The position numbers were made by a program, and so were the translations under genes. A stretch of DNA of 64,000 nt, taken from assembly GCF_000972845.2 (NCBI RefSeq), contig NC_040027.1, forward strand, positions 15,731,803 to 15,795,802, written 5' to 3'. Below, piece after piece: positions 1 to 32,968 of this stretch. The notes beneath the pieces are model-generated. The model had not been told where the DNA came from and did not search any database. It saw only the letters and a program-made list of their open reading frames with translations. Position 1 is the stretch's first letter. Every line of letters starts with the position of its first letter. Origin of the DNA: Larimichthys crocea (lineage: Eukaryota > Chordata > Actinopteri > Sciaenidae).

Positions 1-23
1 GAAAAAAAAAAAAAAAAAAACAG

Positions 24-287
24 ACCCAGGCCTTTAAATAGTTCAGAGGTGGTTTGGACAACACCTGAACTAACACTTAAAAAATAATACATACATTAAT
101 ATGATGCCACACGACACAATACATTAACCATTTACAGCTCAGTTATTGGCCTTAATGTCAATGCATGAAATAAAATAAAACCCAGGCCTTTAAATAGTTC
201 AGAGGTGGTTTGGACAACACCTGAACCAACACTTAAAAAATAATACATACATTAATATGATGCCACACGACACAGTACATTAACCCG
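24..287 (+). repeat. Direct duplication, 156-bp offset
   Basis: About 107 bp starting CCCAGGCCTTTAAATAGTTC at 25 recurs at 181 with only a few differences, including the run ACATTAATATGATGCCACAC. A different 50-bp spacer lies between. A poly-A run at the window edge precedes it. Confidence 0.85.
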
Positions 288-384
288 TGCTAAACATCTA
301 TACTAAAACTATATAAAAAAAAATAGAAAGTGATCGTAGAAATATATGAGAAAGAACTACAAATGGGGGTAAAGGACCGTGTAC

Positions 385-1330
385 ACTTAAATTAGGCTGT
401 AAACAGATGAATGAAAGTCACAGTCACAGCATGCAGCAGATTGTAGTCAGAAATGACAATGACAGAGAGTTCAGGAAGTAATGCAAAGAGGGGCAGATAG
501 ATAGATATATAAAAACATAGTATCAAACAATAAAACATAGGTAAAAGGGATAAAAACCTTGAAAAAATAAAAACAGCGGATACATCCACATACATACAGT
601 ATATACAGAGCACAGAGCACTCAGCATAGAAGCTGTTTTTTAGTCGGTTTGTGTGGGTTTTTAATGTCCTGTACCGCTTGCCTGAGGGTATCTGTTCAAA
701 TAGGAGGATAGATTAAGATAAAGTACTTTATCAACCCCCCCAAGAAATATTCTTGTGTTTCAGCCATGTTTCAAGTTTCAGGTTTATTTTTTATATACAA
801 GTTAACACAGGCTCAACAATGCAATGCAAATGTGTTGGACAATAGGAACAGGTCAGCTGTCTTCTGCATTAAGAGTACCTTAACTGTGTAAAAGCACAAC
901 ATATAGTGATAAAGAAATAAGCTAAAAAAGTAAAATACTATACTATAAAAGAAAATAGGCAAAAAAGAATATTATAAAATACAAAATATAGTCAAATAGA
1001 ATATGGATGAGTGTTCTATACACTGTACAACTGACAAGTGACAAGGTTGTGACAACTATATTCATAACACAACACAGGCATACCATATGTACCAAAAGAC
1101 ATGAGGCAGACAAAAATTGAAGTGTATAATCACAGTATAAATACAATTATAGTTGAGGGTAAGGAAGAGCATATTGTTCTATCTATGTTAGAAATATACA
1201 AAATATACAAAGAAAAATATACACATAAACATAAGTTGTGCAAAAACAATGTATATTGTACAATCTTGGTCCAAGAATGAGTCGGTGCAAGTTATGTGTC
1301 AACTGTGCATATGCAAATATTAACAGTCAC
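385..1330 (+). repeat. Retroelement-like fish interspersed repeat, degenerate
   Basis: The stretch about 610-710 (GAAGCTGTTTTTTAGTCGG followed by CTGTACCGCTTGCCTGAGGG) resembles the 3' part of a common teleost repeat whose consensus reads roughly 'aagctgttcctgagtctgttgg'. About 770-1330 has the low-complexity 'caatgcaatgcaaatgtgttgga' style seen with such copies. Class uncertain; no transposon protein is readable. Confidence 0.4.
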
Positions 1331-2895
1331 AGAACAAGTGTCCTTGTGACGTCCTGTAGTGGCTCATAAAATGTAATTTTTCCTTATTTGTCTAACAAAA
1401 TAAAAATCTACTACTTGATGGTACATATTTATAAAATGATATATTGATAACTGTAAGATGAAAAATGTTTATTAATCTCTTCTACAAATAATAATTATAT
1501 GCAAGCTGGGTTTAGGTTGGTTTACACTATGTTTTATGTAGAATCAGGTCTATTGCCAAGTAGGTTTTCATGCAGCATCACATTATTAATTGTTTTTTTC
1601 CTAAAAACTAGCTAAAAATATACCTTTTACAATTAGAAATGACAGCACAACAATCATTTCTACACACAGCCACAAATTAGTCAGTAGGTCCGGCATATAG
1701 CAGCCATTAGTTAAAGCCATAGTACTAGTACTTCAGATTCATAAAAAAAAGGTGCTAAACTGTTTGTATATACAGTATATACTCCAAAGAACATTCAAAT
1801 ATTTGTTTTAAATATTAGTTTTTATATTTCTGAGTTATCTGAGTTATCTGTTTTTTATGAAGAACCAGTTTTTCCTCAAGTGTAGAGCTCTGTGTACTTT
1901 TGCATGACCTATAACAGATGAAAGCTTTTGAAGTTAATTGAACCATTAAACTTTATCATATCTGAAAATTGAGTCAGGCCTTTTCAACCAAATCGTTCTC
2001 GGAAAGAGATCTATAAATAAATGTTCCTCCATGAAGCTTTAACTATTACTAATATGCTTTACTTCTTTATGGAGCACATATGGCTGCAGCACAAAGATAA
2101 AATTGACTATTTAAGTTGAAGTCTATTTAATTTAGTTTCTTTTGAAGCTGCAAATTATTTAAGATAAATGTTTCAATCAGAAGACATGGTGAAAATTATA
2201 TCTAAACATCCCCAAAATACCCCCAGATTACTTAAGTAAAAAACAACAAATGAGAACCTTAATTTTAATTAACTAATATATCATGTCTTTGTCATAATAT
2301 TACTTGGATTTGCACGGTTTTGCAATTGTTTTGTCTCTTACTTTAAGAAACCATGGGCCTAAATTTAGCCCACAGTACTTTAAATACCATTACTGGTGCT
2401 ATGACTGTTACTACCACCTCTACTACTAACCATAGTGATAATCAAAGATAGTGACTAATTAATGTAGAAAATGCTCACAATGCTCACTGGATAAAATCAG
2501 AGATGACTCAGAAGGCAACGCATTGCACATCTGAATGCAACAGCATATAAGTCCAATTTGTCTGTATTTTTTGAGTGCATTTTTCTTTGCACGGCAAAAA
2601 AGCAAATATGTTTCATGACTGTGTCATGCATTGTAACTCATTCAAATCACTTGGACTAATTTCCCGCAGACGTTATTGTATTGCATTTCATTTCAGATGT
2701 TTAACAAAGCACATGTTCATCTTCCTGCTGCAGGTCGCTGTCTCATTTTGGCATCCATCTGTCTATTTCACATTATTGAACGACAAAGCTGGAAGAGCTC
2801 CAGTTGTTTCCAGCAAACACACACTGCCACTGCTTTCCTGGTATTACAGTCCCCCCTTTTCCCAACAAAGGAGGGTGGTGGGAAGCAAAGGGGCG

Positions 2896-2926
2896 GTGTG
2901 TGTGTGTGTGTGTGCGTGTGTGTGTG
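2896..2926 (+). repeat. (GT)n microsatellite
   Basis: Near-perfect GT run with one GC interruption. It causes the apparent Val/Cys-rich ORF in this stretch, which is not a gene. Confidence 0.95.
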
Positions 2927-3834
2927 CTCAAATTCAAGGTACTGTTAGTGAAAGACTGGCAGGCTTTGCCGCTTTGTCTTTCCTTTCTGATATTATTGTA
3001 TTGTCTTATGTCAGCAAGGTGGCGGATGATGATACGGGATGTAAAAGCAGTTTGAATGCATAACTGTTTAGTTGCACCTGTATAATGCCAATTAGCTGTT
3101 TATTATGGAGGAAAATGTCAGCTCACACATTGCTCTTCATCTTTAGTACTGTATCAGAGGTGATTCAACACAACAACAGCAGATACCTGTGCTGTATCAA
3201 CCCCTAAACTAAAAGTTTATTTGATGTTATATCTCAACACTAACTATAATTCCAATGCTTTTATTTCCATTGGTACATATTCTGCTCTTTTAGTTTGAAT
3301 TTGGCGCGCCCTACTGGAACCATACAGCAAACACTTTTAGTTTAAAGTGAACTGGATCTTAAAGTCATGTGTGTTTAAGCAATGTAACTGAAGGATATAA
3401 GTAGCAAGCTATAATTCCAGGGGCTAAGCATAGGCACATAAAGCAGAGACGTTACTCTGAGGATTTGCCTCTGTTGAGCAATTTATTTGAATGATCAAGA
3501 AAGCGCTGTAGAATTATTCCCCACTTCCTGTTTGTGTTGCCATGACATCTAGAGTGGTCTGCAATAAATGACAGAACTGCAGGGATCTCACAGCGTGTCT
3601 CTCACGGTCTTTCCCCATTCAGCTGCTGTTCATTGTGACTCTTAAGCAAGTTAGTGACTGTAAATAGTACAGTACATACACGCCCAGTTCAGAGGACGAG
3701 CCAAAAGCCACGTCAAAGGCTTCTTTTGTAGAAGAAGCAGAGAAGGGTTTGTTAGAAAACTGGTGGTAAATTTGAACTATGGGATGGTTGATTCATATGC
3801 ATTTGTTGGACTTTTTTGGTGGATGGAATAATAA

Positions 3835-3835
3835 G

Positions 3836-3925
<90 letters not shown>
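3835..3925 (+). repeat. (GAAA)n microsatellite, first tract
   Basis: About 22 GAAA units without interruption. Read as protein it gives only Lys/Glu/Arg repeats. Confidence 0.97.
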
Positions 3926-4022
3926 GTTGTTGGACTTTTTTTGGACTTACTGAAATGTCTTTTGATTGATGGGCGGTTTTATATATTTAAGGTCAGAACT
4001 TTTGCCGGATGAAAGAATTAGG

Positions 4023-4024
4023 GA

Positions 4025-4064
<40 letters not shown>

Positions 4065-4067
4065 AAC
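4023..4067 (+). repeat. (GAAA)n microsatellite, second tract
   Basis: About 11 GAAA units, roughly 100 bp after the first tract. Confidence 0.97.
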
Positions 4068-4674
4068 TTTTGGTGCTTGATCCCCATAAAGATAATATAG
4101 ATAGTATAGTACTCATAATATAGTAGTCATATATACTTCAGACAGCATGCAGTTCACATATTTCATAACTCGCAACATTAAGTGCTTTGTAGAACAGGAA
4201 TCAGTATAATTTGAAAGTGTGTCGCTGTCTGAAGTGGAATGTCGGCCTGTTCTCTAATACGACTTATGTAAATCTCTGACAAAACCAAATTGCACAACTT
4301 TCCTCCCAAAAGCTTCTTTGTCCCCACTTCATTATTTTCCCAGTAAAGGCCATGGGTGCCCCAGGCTGGCTGTATTTTGATTAATCCACAGGAAGGGTAG
4401 CCAGACGGTAAGAGCCAGCTCTGCTTCTTCTCCACTCTATACAAAATTGCATCTCTCATTTGGGATTTAATTTCACAACATTCAATTTTATTTAAAAGGC
4501 TTACTGTATTTCATTTGGTCAAATTCTCATAAATATATTGATGTCTTGCTGATTGAATCAAATGTTATTGCAATTGCTGGAGTAGATTTTATTGACTTAA
4601 AACTGATAAATTTATTGTGTTTTTAGCAGTGCTGTGGATTCTCTAGAGAGGGAGGCTGAACGGCTTTTGAAGAG

Positions 4675-15838
<11,164 letters not shown>

Positions 15839-16034
15839 TAATTCTCAATGTTGTCTTGACCTTTGGAGTTAATTGCTTATCTGATGATTCCTGAAGAGCT
15901 GTTCTATTTCAAAAAGCCATAATACAAGATTTTGCTCAACAAAGTGGTTATTCAAATGTTTGCTTTCCAACGCTTTGAATTATTAACATTGGAACAGCTG
16001 ATTGGTCAGTGAAGTTGGTTTGTAAGATGATGTT

Positions 16035-16690
16035 TTAGCATGGCTCACTTGGTCCAGACTGAAATATCTAAACAGCTATTACAATGAAATTCAGACATTC
16101 ATAGTACCCAGAGGATGAACCCTAATAACTTTAGTGATGCCCTGATTTTCCCACTAGCACCACTGTGAAAGTATATTTGTCTTTTAGTGAAATGTCAAGA
16201 CAGCTATTTGATGTAAGTTTAGTACAAATATCCATGGTGCATAGCGGATTGACTTTAATGACTGTCTTGATCCCCTGAATTTTCATTTAGCGCCAACAGC
16301 AGGTCAAAGTCTTCACTTATTCTTCTTAATATCTCAACATTTAGTCCATGAATCGGCACCAAATTTGATTCAGATATTCATGGTTCAGAAATGATGTATT
16401 CTTATGATTTTGGGGATCCTTGGACTTTGACCCCTGTTGTTGTTTTGAGTGAAGTGTTCAAAAGGATATAAAATGATCTAGCCATTCTTGCCCCTCCTCA
16501 GAATAAATTGTAATAACTTTGGTGATCCTCTGACTTTTCCTTTCAAAATTTCATATTTGTCAAATACAATGGTTTATGTCCAAATACCCATAAATTGAAG
16601 AACATTCACATCAGCCTTGTATATTAAACTAAGATGGTGAGCAAACATTATACCAGCCTCACAGACAAACTCTTAGTTACCATGTTATTG
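16035..16690 (+). mobile_element. Fish interspersed repeat family D, in the tm6sf2 3' flank
   Basis: Contains diagnostic phrases CAGACATTCATAGTACCCAG, GATTTTCCCACTAGCACCAC, AGCGCCAACAGCAGGTCAAA and ACTAAGATGGTGAGCAAACA. The consensus is internally repetitive, and here the 'attcatggtcc / tagcgccacc' module is seen two to three times. An inverted, deleted copy is at 33490-33680. Confidence 0.75.
16502..16507 (+). promoter_or_regulatory. Candidate polyadenylation signal for tm6sf2
   Basis: First AATAAA after the stop codon, about 660 nt downstream, inside a family D repeat. A second AATAAA lies at 17258-17263. Neither has transcript support here. Confidence 0.4.
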
Positions 16691-18287
16691 ATCCCTTCCA
16701 TTATCTTGTAGTTCAAGGACTCACAGCAATGCATGTTTGTTGCACCATAAGAGAGACACTGTCAAGAATATATCTATAACAGCATGATGCACACAAACCA
16801 ACAAAAGGGCACACAGAGCCTAGTGATTAGAGATATATACAGCAGATAGCAGCTGTTATTATTATCGTTTAAAGACCGTGTAAAGACAATTCTGAGATTT
16901 CTTTCAAAATATATTATTAGTTGCTGAAAACACATGAAAAGACTTAGAACTATATATTACTGAAATGTGGAGTTATAGGTTAAAACAGTTTTTCACCAGT
17001 TTTCAGGATTTTTTTGGAGGTCCTAAAGGGTGGCTCGATGACACGCTGAGGCCACTTGTCGATATTTATAATCATTCAGATTTGACTGGGTGTTTAATAA
17101 CACTTCATTCTTTGGTCTGACAAATTCAGAACACATATTTATTTTTAGTTTACACAGACTTTAAGGTTAATGCTCAATCTGAATATTATAATACAGCCAC
17201 TCTGCTCTGAGAGGCTTAAGTTTTCTTTCACTTTACACAGTAAAACAGTTGTTTTATAATAAATGTTTAAACACTCAACCTGCCATTTTCATTTATGATT
17301 TATATATTTCAGAATTATATTCAGAGACACTGTGCACACATGCTAAGTTCCCCACTTACACTTGTTCCTTCCCCCTTTGTTCTTTTCCTCGAGATGTCAC
17401 ACAAAAACAAACGCACGTGTCTGAGTTTAGGGTTTGCCTGGCAGTGTCTGGTTATACTGTATAGCATACAGCCATGAATATAACAGGGTATGACTAAGCC
17501 GGAGGAAGGTTTAACAATGTGAAGAGCCTTGAGGGGGAGCTGATGAAAATACTGGAAAGCGTCCTCTGCATACTCAGGACAGCACATGGCACTTTGTGAA
17601 AGGTGTGAATCCATGTGAGAACCTAGAATCGTCACGTTACTGGCACTAAACTGCTTCAACGGAGCCAAGTGAACGACATAATGAGGAAAAATAGAGGCCT
17701 GTTTTTCAGTTTTTGTGTAACTGAGGCAGAGACAATACAATACAATATGCTAACAATAGAGACAGATATAAAATAACTATACTTTAATGACATCGTCTAC
17801 CCAATTGATTTATTGCGCTACAGTTTTATATAGACTGCTGGCTGATTGGCAGTGTTGGCTGCATCTTTCTCTGAATTCATTTACCAGTAATGACAGTAAT
17901 AGCATATTGACTTTGAGAATCGTGGAGGTATGCTTTATCTTCTGTTCATTTATATTCTTTGTTGACTGACAAGGGTTCTTAGAAGCTTATTAAAGGATAT
18001 GATGCATACTTTACTGAAGGCCCTTCACTCATGACGGCGCACACACACACACACAGGTGAGAGAGTTTAACCTCTAGTCTTGTTTGGTGCATTCTTTCTT
18101 ATAAGGTATATATTATTTATGTTGTAGATGTATTGCGGTGTCTTATATAACAGCAATATTTGGAAATGTCCGCATGTTAGCCCACACGCGTGTGAAATAG
18201 ACATTGTGGGGGTTTGAGTAGGTAGGATGGGGACTTGAAAAAATCCACAATAAGCTTGCTATTTCTTACCCGACACCACCGCCACAG

Positions 18288-18338
18288 ATCATTACCCGGA
18301 GCTGAATGGCAAGGATGTACCAACATGTGCTGCAGAAG
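18288..18338 (+). other. Orphan exon-like block
   Basis: The 51 nt sit between a plausible acceptor (ccgccacag) and donor (gtaatg). One frame is open in phase 1-1 and reads HYPELNGKDVPTCAAE, but no ATG or family is recognisable. It could be an untranslated exon of tm6sf2 or hapln4, or chance. Confidence 0.2.
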
Positions 18339-19482
18339 GTAATGTATACTTCAACAGCAGCTCTTGTCACTCAATTCACTCTGGTGAAAAGCACACTGCT
18401 GCTGTCCGTTTGTCAGCCTATCTCGTTTTTTTTGTTTTTTTTATAAAAAGGAAGCTATTCTTTCTTTAAGTAGGAAAACAAGACATGCCTCTGTCATTCT
18501 TCATTCTGTCTGATCCTGTGTGCCCAAAAAGCGAGCGTTTCATCCCGTCTCTGCTTACATTCCTTGATCTTCTTTGTTTTTTTTTCTTTTCCTCCTGCTG
18601 AGTGACGCTGCTGCATGCACGCTGTGTGGGTGGCCCAGTAAGTAGTCTGCCGCTGCTCTCGTCATTGTCTTTTAGAAAGACATCAAATGATTTTTGTTTG
18701 CGAAAAGATACTGAAACGACAAGCAGACAGTTTGTATGAGGTTTCTCATGCATTCAATTAAAAAGACAGACTGTTCAGATCATTGTCAGTATGATTTTAT
18801 AAATTAAAAAGGGTCATTATGAGGTAGCTAACCTGGCTCCTAAACCTGCCAAACCTTTTCGATCATATAATGCTTTTGGTGAAGATCAAACTCTTTTTTC
18901 TTGTCATGAAGAGTGTTACATGGTTAGATGAAGCCTTTTCAAAACAGCATCCTTACCCCATCCTTACCCCATCAGTAGCAGCAGTCCTCACATAAGTAAT
19001 TATCCCTGAGCAATAGGCCAACAGACAGACAGAGAGAGGCTGACTCATTTAATTCACTCTCCCTCAGCAGCTTTTTCATGCAGAAATGTGACATCGCCCC
19101 TGCTTGCACATGCTAGCAGTGCATTCTGAGTGTTTGACAGAGGCTTTAAATCAAATGTGGCCACTCCAAACAGCTCTCTAATCCCATGATGGGAGTCACA
19201 GGGGAACTCTGCTGCAGATTTCTGCTCGGCTGTGCATTGGACGTCAGAGAGCTGAGTGAAGCTGTGGCTCTGCAAAATACAATTCACACTGCAGTGATGG
19301 AGAGTACCACATTATAATAAAATGTCTTTTAAATTAATGCTTTAATGAATGCATGACATAGCTTCAATTTAAGTATTAATGCATGACATATCATGAGGGC
19401 CCACATTAATAAATGGTTAGTATCTATTCTAAGTATCTAGAAGAAGCAGGTAGTCTTATCCATTGATTCTGATGGATCACTT

Positions 19483-19574
19483 GTAGTATTTGGTTTATTT
19501 TTTATGTATTTGTGGTATTTTTCTTATTGTAGTATTTGGTTTATTTTTTATGTATTTGTGGTATTTTTCTTATA
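19483..19574 (+). repeat. Tandem duplication, 46-bp unit, two copies
   Basis: GTAGTATTTGGTTTATTTTT starts at 19483 and again at 19529, with near-identical sequence in each unit, indicating a recent local duplication. Confidence 0.9.
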
Positions 19575-19860
19575 CGTGCATCATTGTATCACAAAACTAA
19601 ATTAACTGAGCTGAAAGGACAAGGGTCCTGGATTAATCTTGAGGCTTTGTCTTGTAGAAAACTAGTTTTAAGGATTTAAGGATGATAAATACATGCACAA
19701 AAGAGAGGTGGTTGTAGTGTTGGACGAGGTATCAAATGGGACCTGCCTACATCTAATTTATCCCCCAGGGCCTGACCCTGTCCAGGTTAGTCCACCCATG
19801 GGTGGCAGGTATGAGGTGGGTGTTAGGTAGGTGTATGCATTGATCTGCTAGTTGGCTACG

Positions 19861-20594
19861 TTGTTTGAAATTTAGTAGGTTCTGTTTACAGAACATGGCA
19901 TATAAATATGTTTTCATTAGTGTAAAATCACCTGAACATATGAACTATTATGTTTTTACTAACTTATGGACGGAAGAAAGTGTTCACGAGCCTCTGATGC
20001 CAAGGAGAATTAGAGACACTCTCAAAGTTCATCAGAAGTGCCTGAGTCAGTCTCACATTCTGCCCAACTCATCCTGGTGGATAGACTTTAAACCCAAGAT
20101 AACAAACACTATATGCTGCAAGAGAATGTCTTTACCCATGCAGGTGTTGTTGTCAGCATATTCTAGTCTGAAGACACAGATGTCTGTTTACACAGATCGG
20201 AACGTCAACGGCCAGCTATCTATTAAGTCTAGAAAGGCAGCAATAGGTCTCTTCGACCCTGGCCACCACAGTGAGAGATAGGCTGGCACCTGCTGTTCTC
20301 AACCAAAGCCAGACAACTAATACCGCTGAGGACCTCAAGGCCCACACGTGACCTTGTGTAACCTAAAGATAGAAAATTCCACAACAATAATAAGCCTTGT
20401 AAATCCATAGATGCTCTTGGTTCTTCTCCACCATGTGGAACTGCCATGTTTCTAACTAAACATTCGTGTTTTTTGTGTGTTTCACGACCACCGCAGTTTC
20501 TCTTTCACGCTTGGAAGGAAAAGATAAGGCAACACGGTTGCAGTGCAGCAACTACACTGCTGGATGCTACTGAACACACTGCTCACTGGACCTT
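19861..20594 (+). mobile_element. MITE family A copy, split by a ~420-bp insertion
   Basis: The left part (19861-19966) has AATATGTTTTCATTAGTGTA then AATCACCTGAA. The right part (20391-20594) has TTTCTCTTTCACGCTTGGAA and ends CTCACTGGACCTT. Together they match the arrangement of family A, but the middle is replaced by another repeat. Confidence 0.6.
19967..20390 (+). mobile_element. ~420-bp interspersed repeat (family E), plus-strand copy
   Basis: Matches the reverse complement of 57001-57446 almost throughout, for example AGTGCCTGAGTCAGTCTCAC against AGTGCCTGAGTCGGTCTCAA. Both copies keep a partly open frame reading [15 protein letters not shown] and [12 protein letters not shown]. Class unknown; I do not recognise the peptide. 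Confidence 0.7.
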
Positions 20595-22816
20595 CAAGTG
20601 TTACACATGCTGGTTGAAATGTACTTGTTTTATGATGTAGTGGTGGGAAACACATCAAACATCGACAGACATTGAACTTGTGTTTAACACTGAACTATTT
20701 GATTCATTGTTTGTGTAACCAGCTTTGCCCGGCCATTCATCTCCAGGGAACTTTAAAATGCATCTACTGTGCTGACCTTTGTGCACCACTGCAATGAAAA
20801 CACTAAATAATTTATGAGTACCATTTAGTAATTTTTTTCTTCTTAATTTTTCTTGACATCTGGCATTTTAAACCTTAAGAATCCAGCCCATCAAATCACT
20901 GCTGATAGACATCTCTGGCCCGTGGTTCATATTTTTATGCATTTCATTTGAGAAAGTGACCTCCCTCCCAGATAACAGGTCAACTTGCAAAAATCCTCAG
21001 TGCTGCAACAATATCGGAGGAAAGTTTCCTGGAGTATATTTTTCAACTTGTAATAGATATACAAGAGGATAATCTTTCTCTGCTCCGAGGTCCCTAAACT
21101 GGAGCAACTCTTCTGCAAAGACCTTGTCGAAATCCTGTAAATGCAGGGCAGAGAATATTTTCGCTCCTTTTAGAGAAACCGATGCCGTTAACTAAACACA
21201 CCAAAGCAGTGCTTTGCCATCCAGCTGTTTGCACCAGCCTGAAAACAAGCTGTCAGTGTTAACTTTGTTGACCTTGAATTTCTTCCTCTGACAAAACATC
21301 ACTTCGTTGTTGACAGTATTTCCCCCCATTTTTCCTCTTGTGCTGCGTCTCATGCTGACAGGTCTGGGAACTGCGATGCTCCAGGGAGATCCTGGGCAGA
21401 TGTTTTAAACTCTGATAAACTTCTCTCACAGTGACGCCACACAGGACTGCAGTAACTCAAGTGGCAGTGCAGCAGTTGACAGGTCCACTTCTTTGTTGTA
21501 CAAGACACTTTCAGTCAACTTGAATCTTGGCAGTGCAGAGTGCTATAATGTTGTCATCAGTGCAGTTTTTTAAAGTTCAACACAAAGTGCATCTGCCACA
21601 TGCTGAGAGTCTTGTCTCCTCTCATTGTCAGCCACTATGATCTCAAGAGCCTCTCTCTTATTTTACTCGTATTCTCATGGAGCACTCTTGTAGACTCTGC
21701 ACCAGATGCCCATATGGTGCTTGAGAGAAACTTCTTTGTCGGATACATCAGTGATGCTGTTCTCGAAAGCCTTATTTCACTGGTGAGTGGGCTACAGAAG
21801 CTCATAAACAGATTTGCCTCCCTGCAGAAGCTTTCAACAACATTTTATATCCACAATATTCAGTGGCTGGGCTGCACAAGTAAAAATGTTGATTTCACAT
21901 TTCTGAACTGACCACAGCAAAACCTGAGCTTACATCTGGGATCATTTTCAGCACAAACTGGGTATACTGGTCAAATTCTTATTAAATGATAATAAAGACA
22001 ACACGTTTGTTCCGTCCTAATAAATGGATCCTATGATATGTCATTATTAATTCATGCTTAGTCATGTACCTATTATTCATAAGTCCTGCAATGCATGCTG
22101 TAAGTACTTCACTAAAAGTACATATTGTATTGTTAGCAAGATGGACTTGTACAATTATATATTATCTATATGTAGTGGAGAAAAGCACAATATTTCCTTC
22201 TTAATGAATAATATAGTAAATTAATACCTCAAATTTGTCTTTAAATATTGAGTAAATAGGCCAGTAATCAGCGCTAATATAGATTTCCACCACTGCTGTT
22301 GTTAAGTAATGTTCTTTTCTGAGGGTGTCCTTCCCAAATTGTTGTGCAGTTGTCTGAGTAATCCAGGTCATCTTTCTTTGATGAGGGTTCAATCTGGGGC
22401 AGTTGGATTTGTTTGTAGATCTGTGAAGATCCGTTTCACCTCTCATCCAAGAACCTTCTTCAGCTCTTCAGCCCCAGATGTAACCCTCCACAAAAAAAGT
22501 AATGTTAATTACTGTACCATTGTTATAACCTCTGACAATATCGAGAAGAATTGGAGCTGAAAGTCTCTTCTTTATGGAGTCACTCCTCCTCCTCAGCCAT
22601 GAAGTTGATTGAATTGAATGAATTTGATTTGTTTTGATAACGTTGATGAGTCTTAATCTGCAGTCACAGTCTCAACATTAACAGCTCCCATTAATATATT
22701 TGGTCTTTAGTGAAAACAAATGTTCTGCCTGGAAGTTAATACATTTTCACTGCATTAACTGCCAACAAACTGCGTGACACTCAAATCAATAAGTGAAACA
22801 TTAATGGGCTTCAATA

Positions 22817-23110
22817 ATGCACATTCACACACATGAAATCATTGCCGTGACTGACTCCTTCTCCACACACAGTCTGCACAATCACCACAACACCAGTGTG
22901 GTGTGCTGCGTCATCCGAGGACTGCGGGACCCACAAACACCGGTGGTTCCCCCTGCAGTGCGAGAGATCAGCGATGGGACTGGAAACACAGAGAGAGAGG
23001 GAGGGAGAGAGGCGAGTGGTGCTGCTGCAGAACAACATTCAGCCTGGGCTGAGGAGTTACACGGCACACAGCGGCACATCTGCTTCATCCAGGCATTAAT
23101 CCTGTTGTGA
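22817..23110 (+). promoter_or_regulatory. Upstream ORF in the presumed hapln4 leader
   Basis: An open frame of 97 codons ends in TGA at 23108-23110, five bases before the hapln4 ATG. If transcription starts upstream of 22817, it would act as an upstream ORF. It has no family signature and the transcription start is unknown. Confidence 0.25.
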
Positions 23111-23115
23111 TAGCC

Positions 23116-32086
<8,971 letters not shown>

Positions 32087-32968
32087 AGTGGAAAGGCTGA
32101 GAGCAATTTTAGATTTGACTACAACAAGTGTCGTCTAGCAGCCAAACTCCATTCATCGCTTTTAAAGTAAAACACTCAGAGACAAGATGTACTCATTTGC
32201 AGATTTGCCAGAGAGAGAAGAAGTGAGGCTGTGTAAAACTGAGGGTGACATCTTTATTATGGTGACTTTCCTTTCGTCTCCAGTCAGTCAATCATCTTAA
32301 AGAGTGTGTATGTTAGCACATCTGTCACTGTATAAGTGTAAGATTAAAAAAAGCAGCTTGATCATCGCTCAGCCGCACATCTCAGATCAGAGAGTTCTGC
32401 ATATGAATGTTTACTTGTGTTGTGTATGTGTGAATCATATTTTGGCCCCTTGCTGTGGCTCCTGAGCTCTGAGCTCCAGTCTGAGCCATAATCTCAGCGC
32501 CAGGATGAACACGTTTATTATTAAGAGAGATGGGATGATGTGCCTGACTGTATGGAAAAAAATCCAAGATGCCCTGTAAGACTGTAACTGCCTGTATCCG
32601 GGTGTCATGCTTGGTTAGCAACCCTTTAGCACAATGTGAGACATTCTTTTCATTACATGGCGATCTCATCATCAGAGCTGAACAGTCCAAGTAGTAAATA
32701 TTGCACTGCCTCTAAAATATTTGCACTTTAAATACATAGGGCTTTATTTGACGATAGCAACTTAGCTTATAAGCAAGCATGTATTGCTTGGCTGAGAGTA
32801 GTTGCTGAGGCTGAACAAGCAGACATACAAAGCTACAATAATTGCTATTTCTTCTCATACTGCACTTCTAAGCTACACGGGCCTCTAATGCACTATAAAT
32901 GTTACATGCAGTGACCTTTACTACAGAGTATGTTTGCAACTACAGAATGGATGAATGTGCTGGAAAAA

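Larger units (their letters stand above)
1331..4674 (+). other. Upstream flank of tm6sf2
   Basis: Apart from the microsatellites at 2896, 3835 and 4023 this stretch is AT-rich and shows no recognisable exon. The promoter of tm6sf2 should lie here or just upstream of a hidden 5'UTR exon, but I see no convincing TATA box or CpG-rich block. Confidence 0.5.
15839..23115 (+). other. Intergenic region between tm6sf2 and hapln4
   Basis: Holds the putative tm6sf2 3'UTR, a family D repeat, an exon-like orphan block (18288-18338), a 46-bp tandem duplication (19483), a MITE interrupted by another repeat (19861-20594) and the presumed hapln4 promoter. No other gene is supported; ORFs here are short and without motifs. 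Confidence 0.55.

Noticed and set aside
2575..3063. 162-codon ORF upstream of tm6sf2
   Set aside because: Part of it is a translated GT microsatellite (Val/Cys repeats), three frames are open at once, and no domain is visible.
3779..4012. Lys/Glu-rich ORF
   Set aside because: Produced by the GAAA tract.
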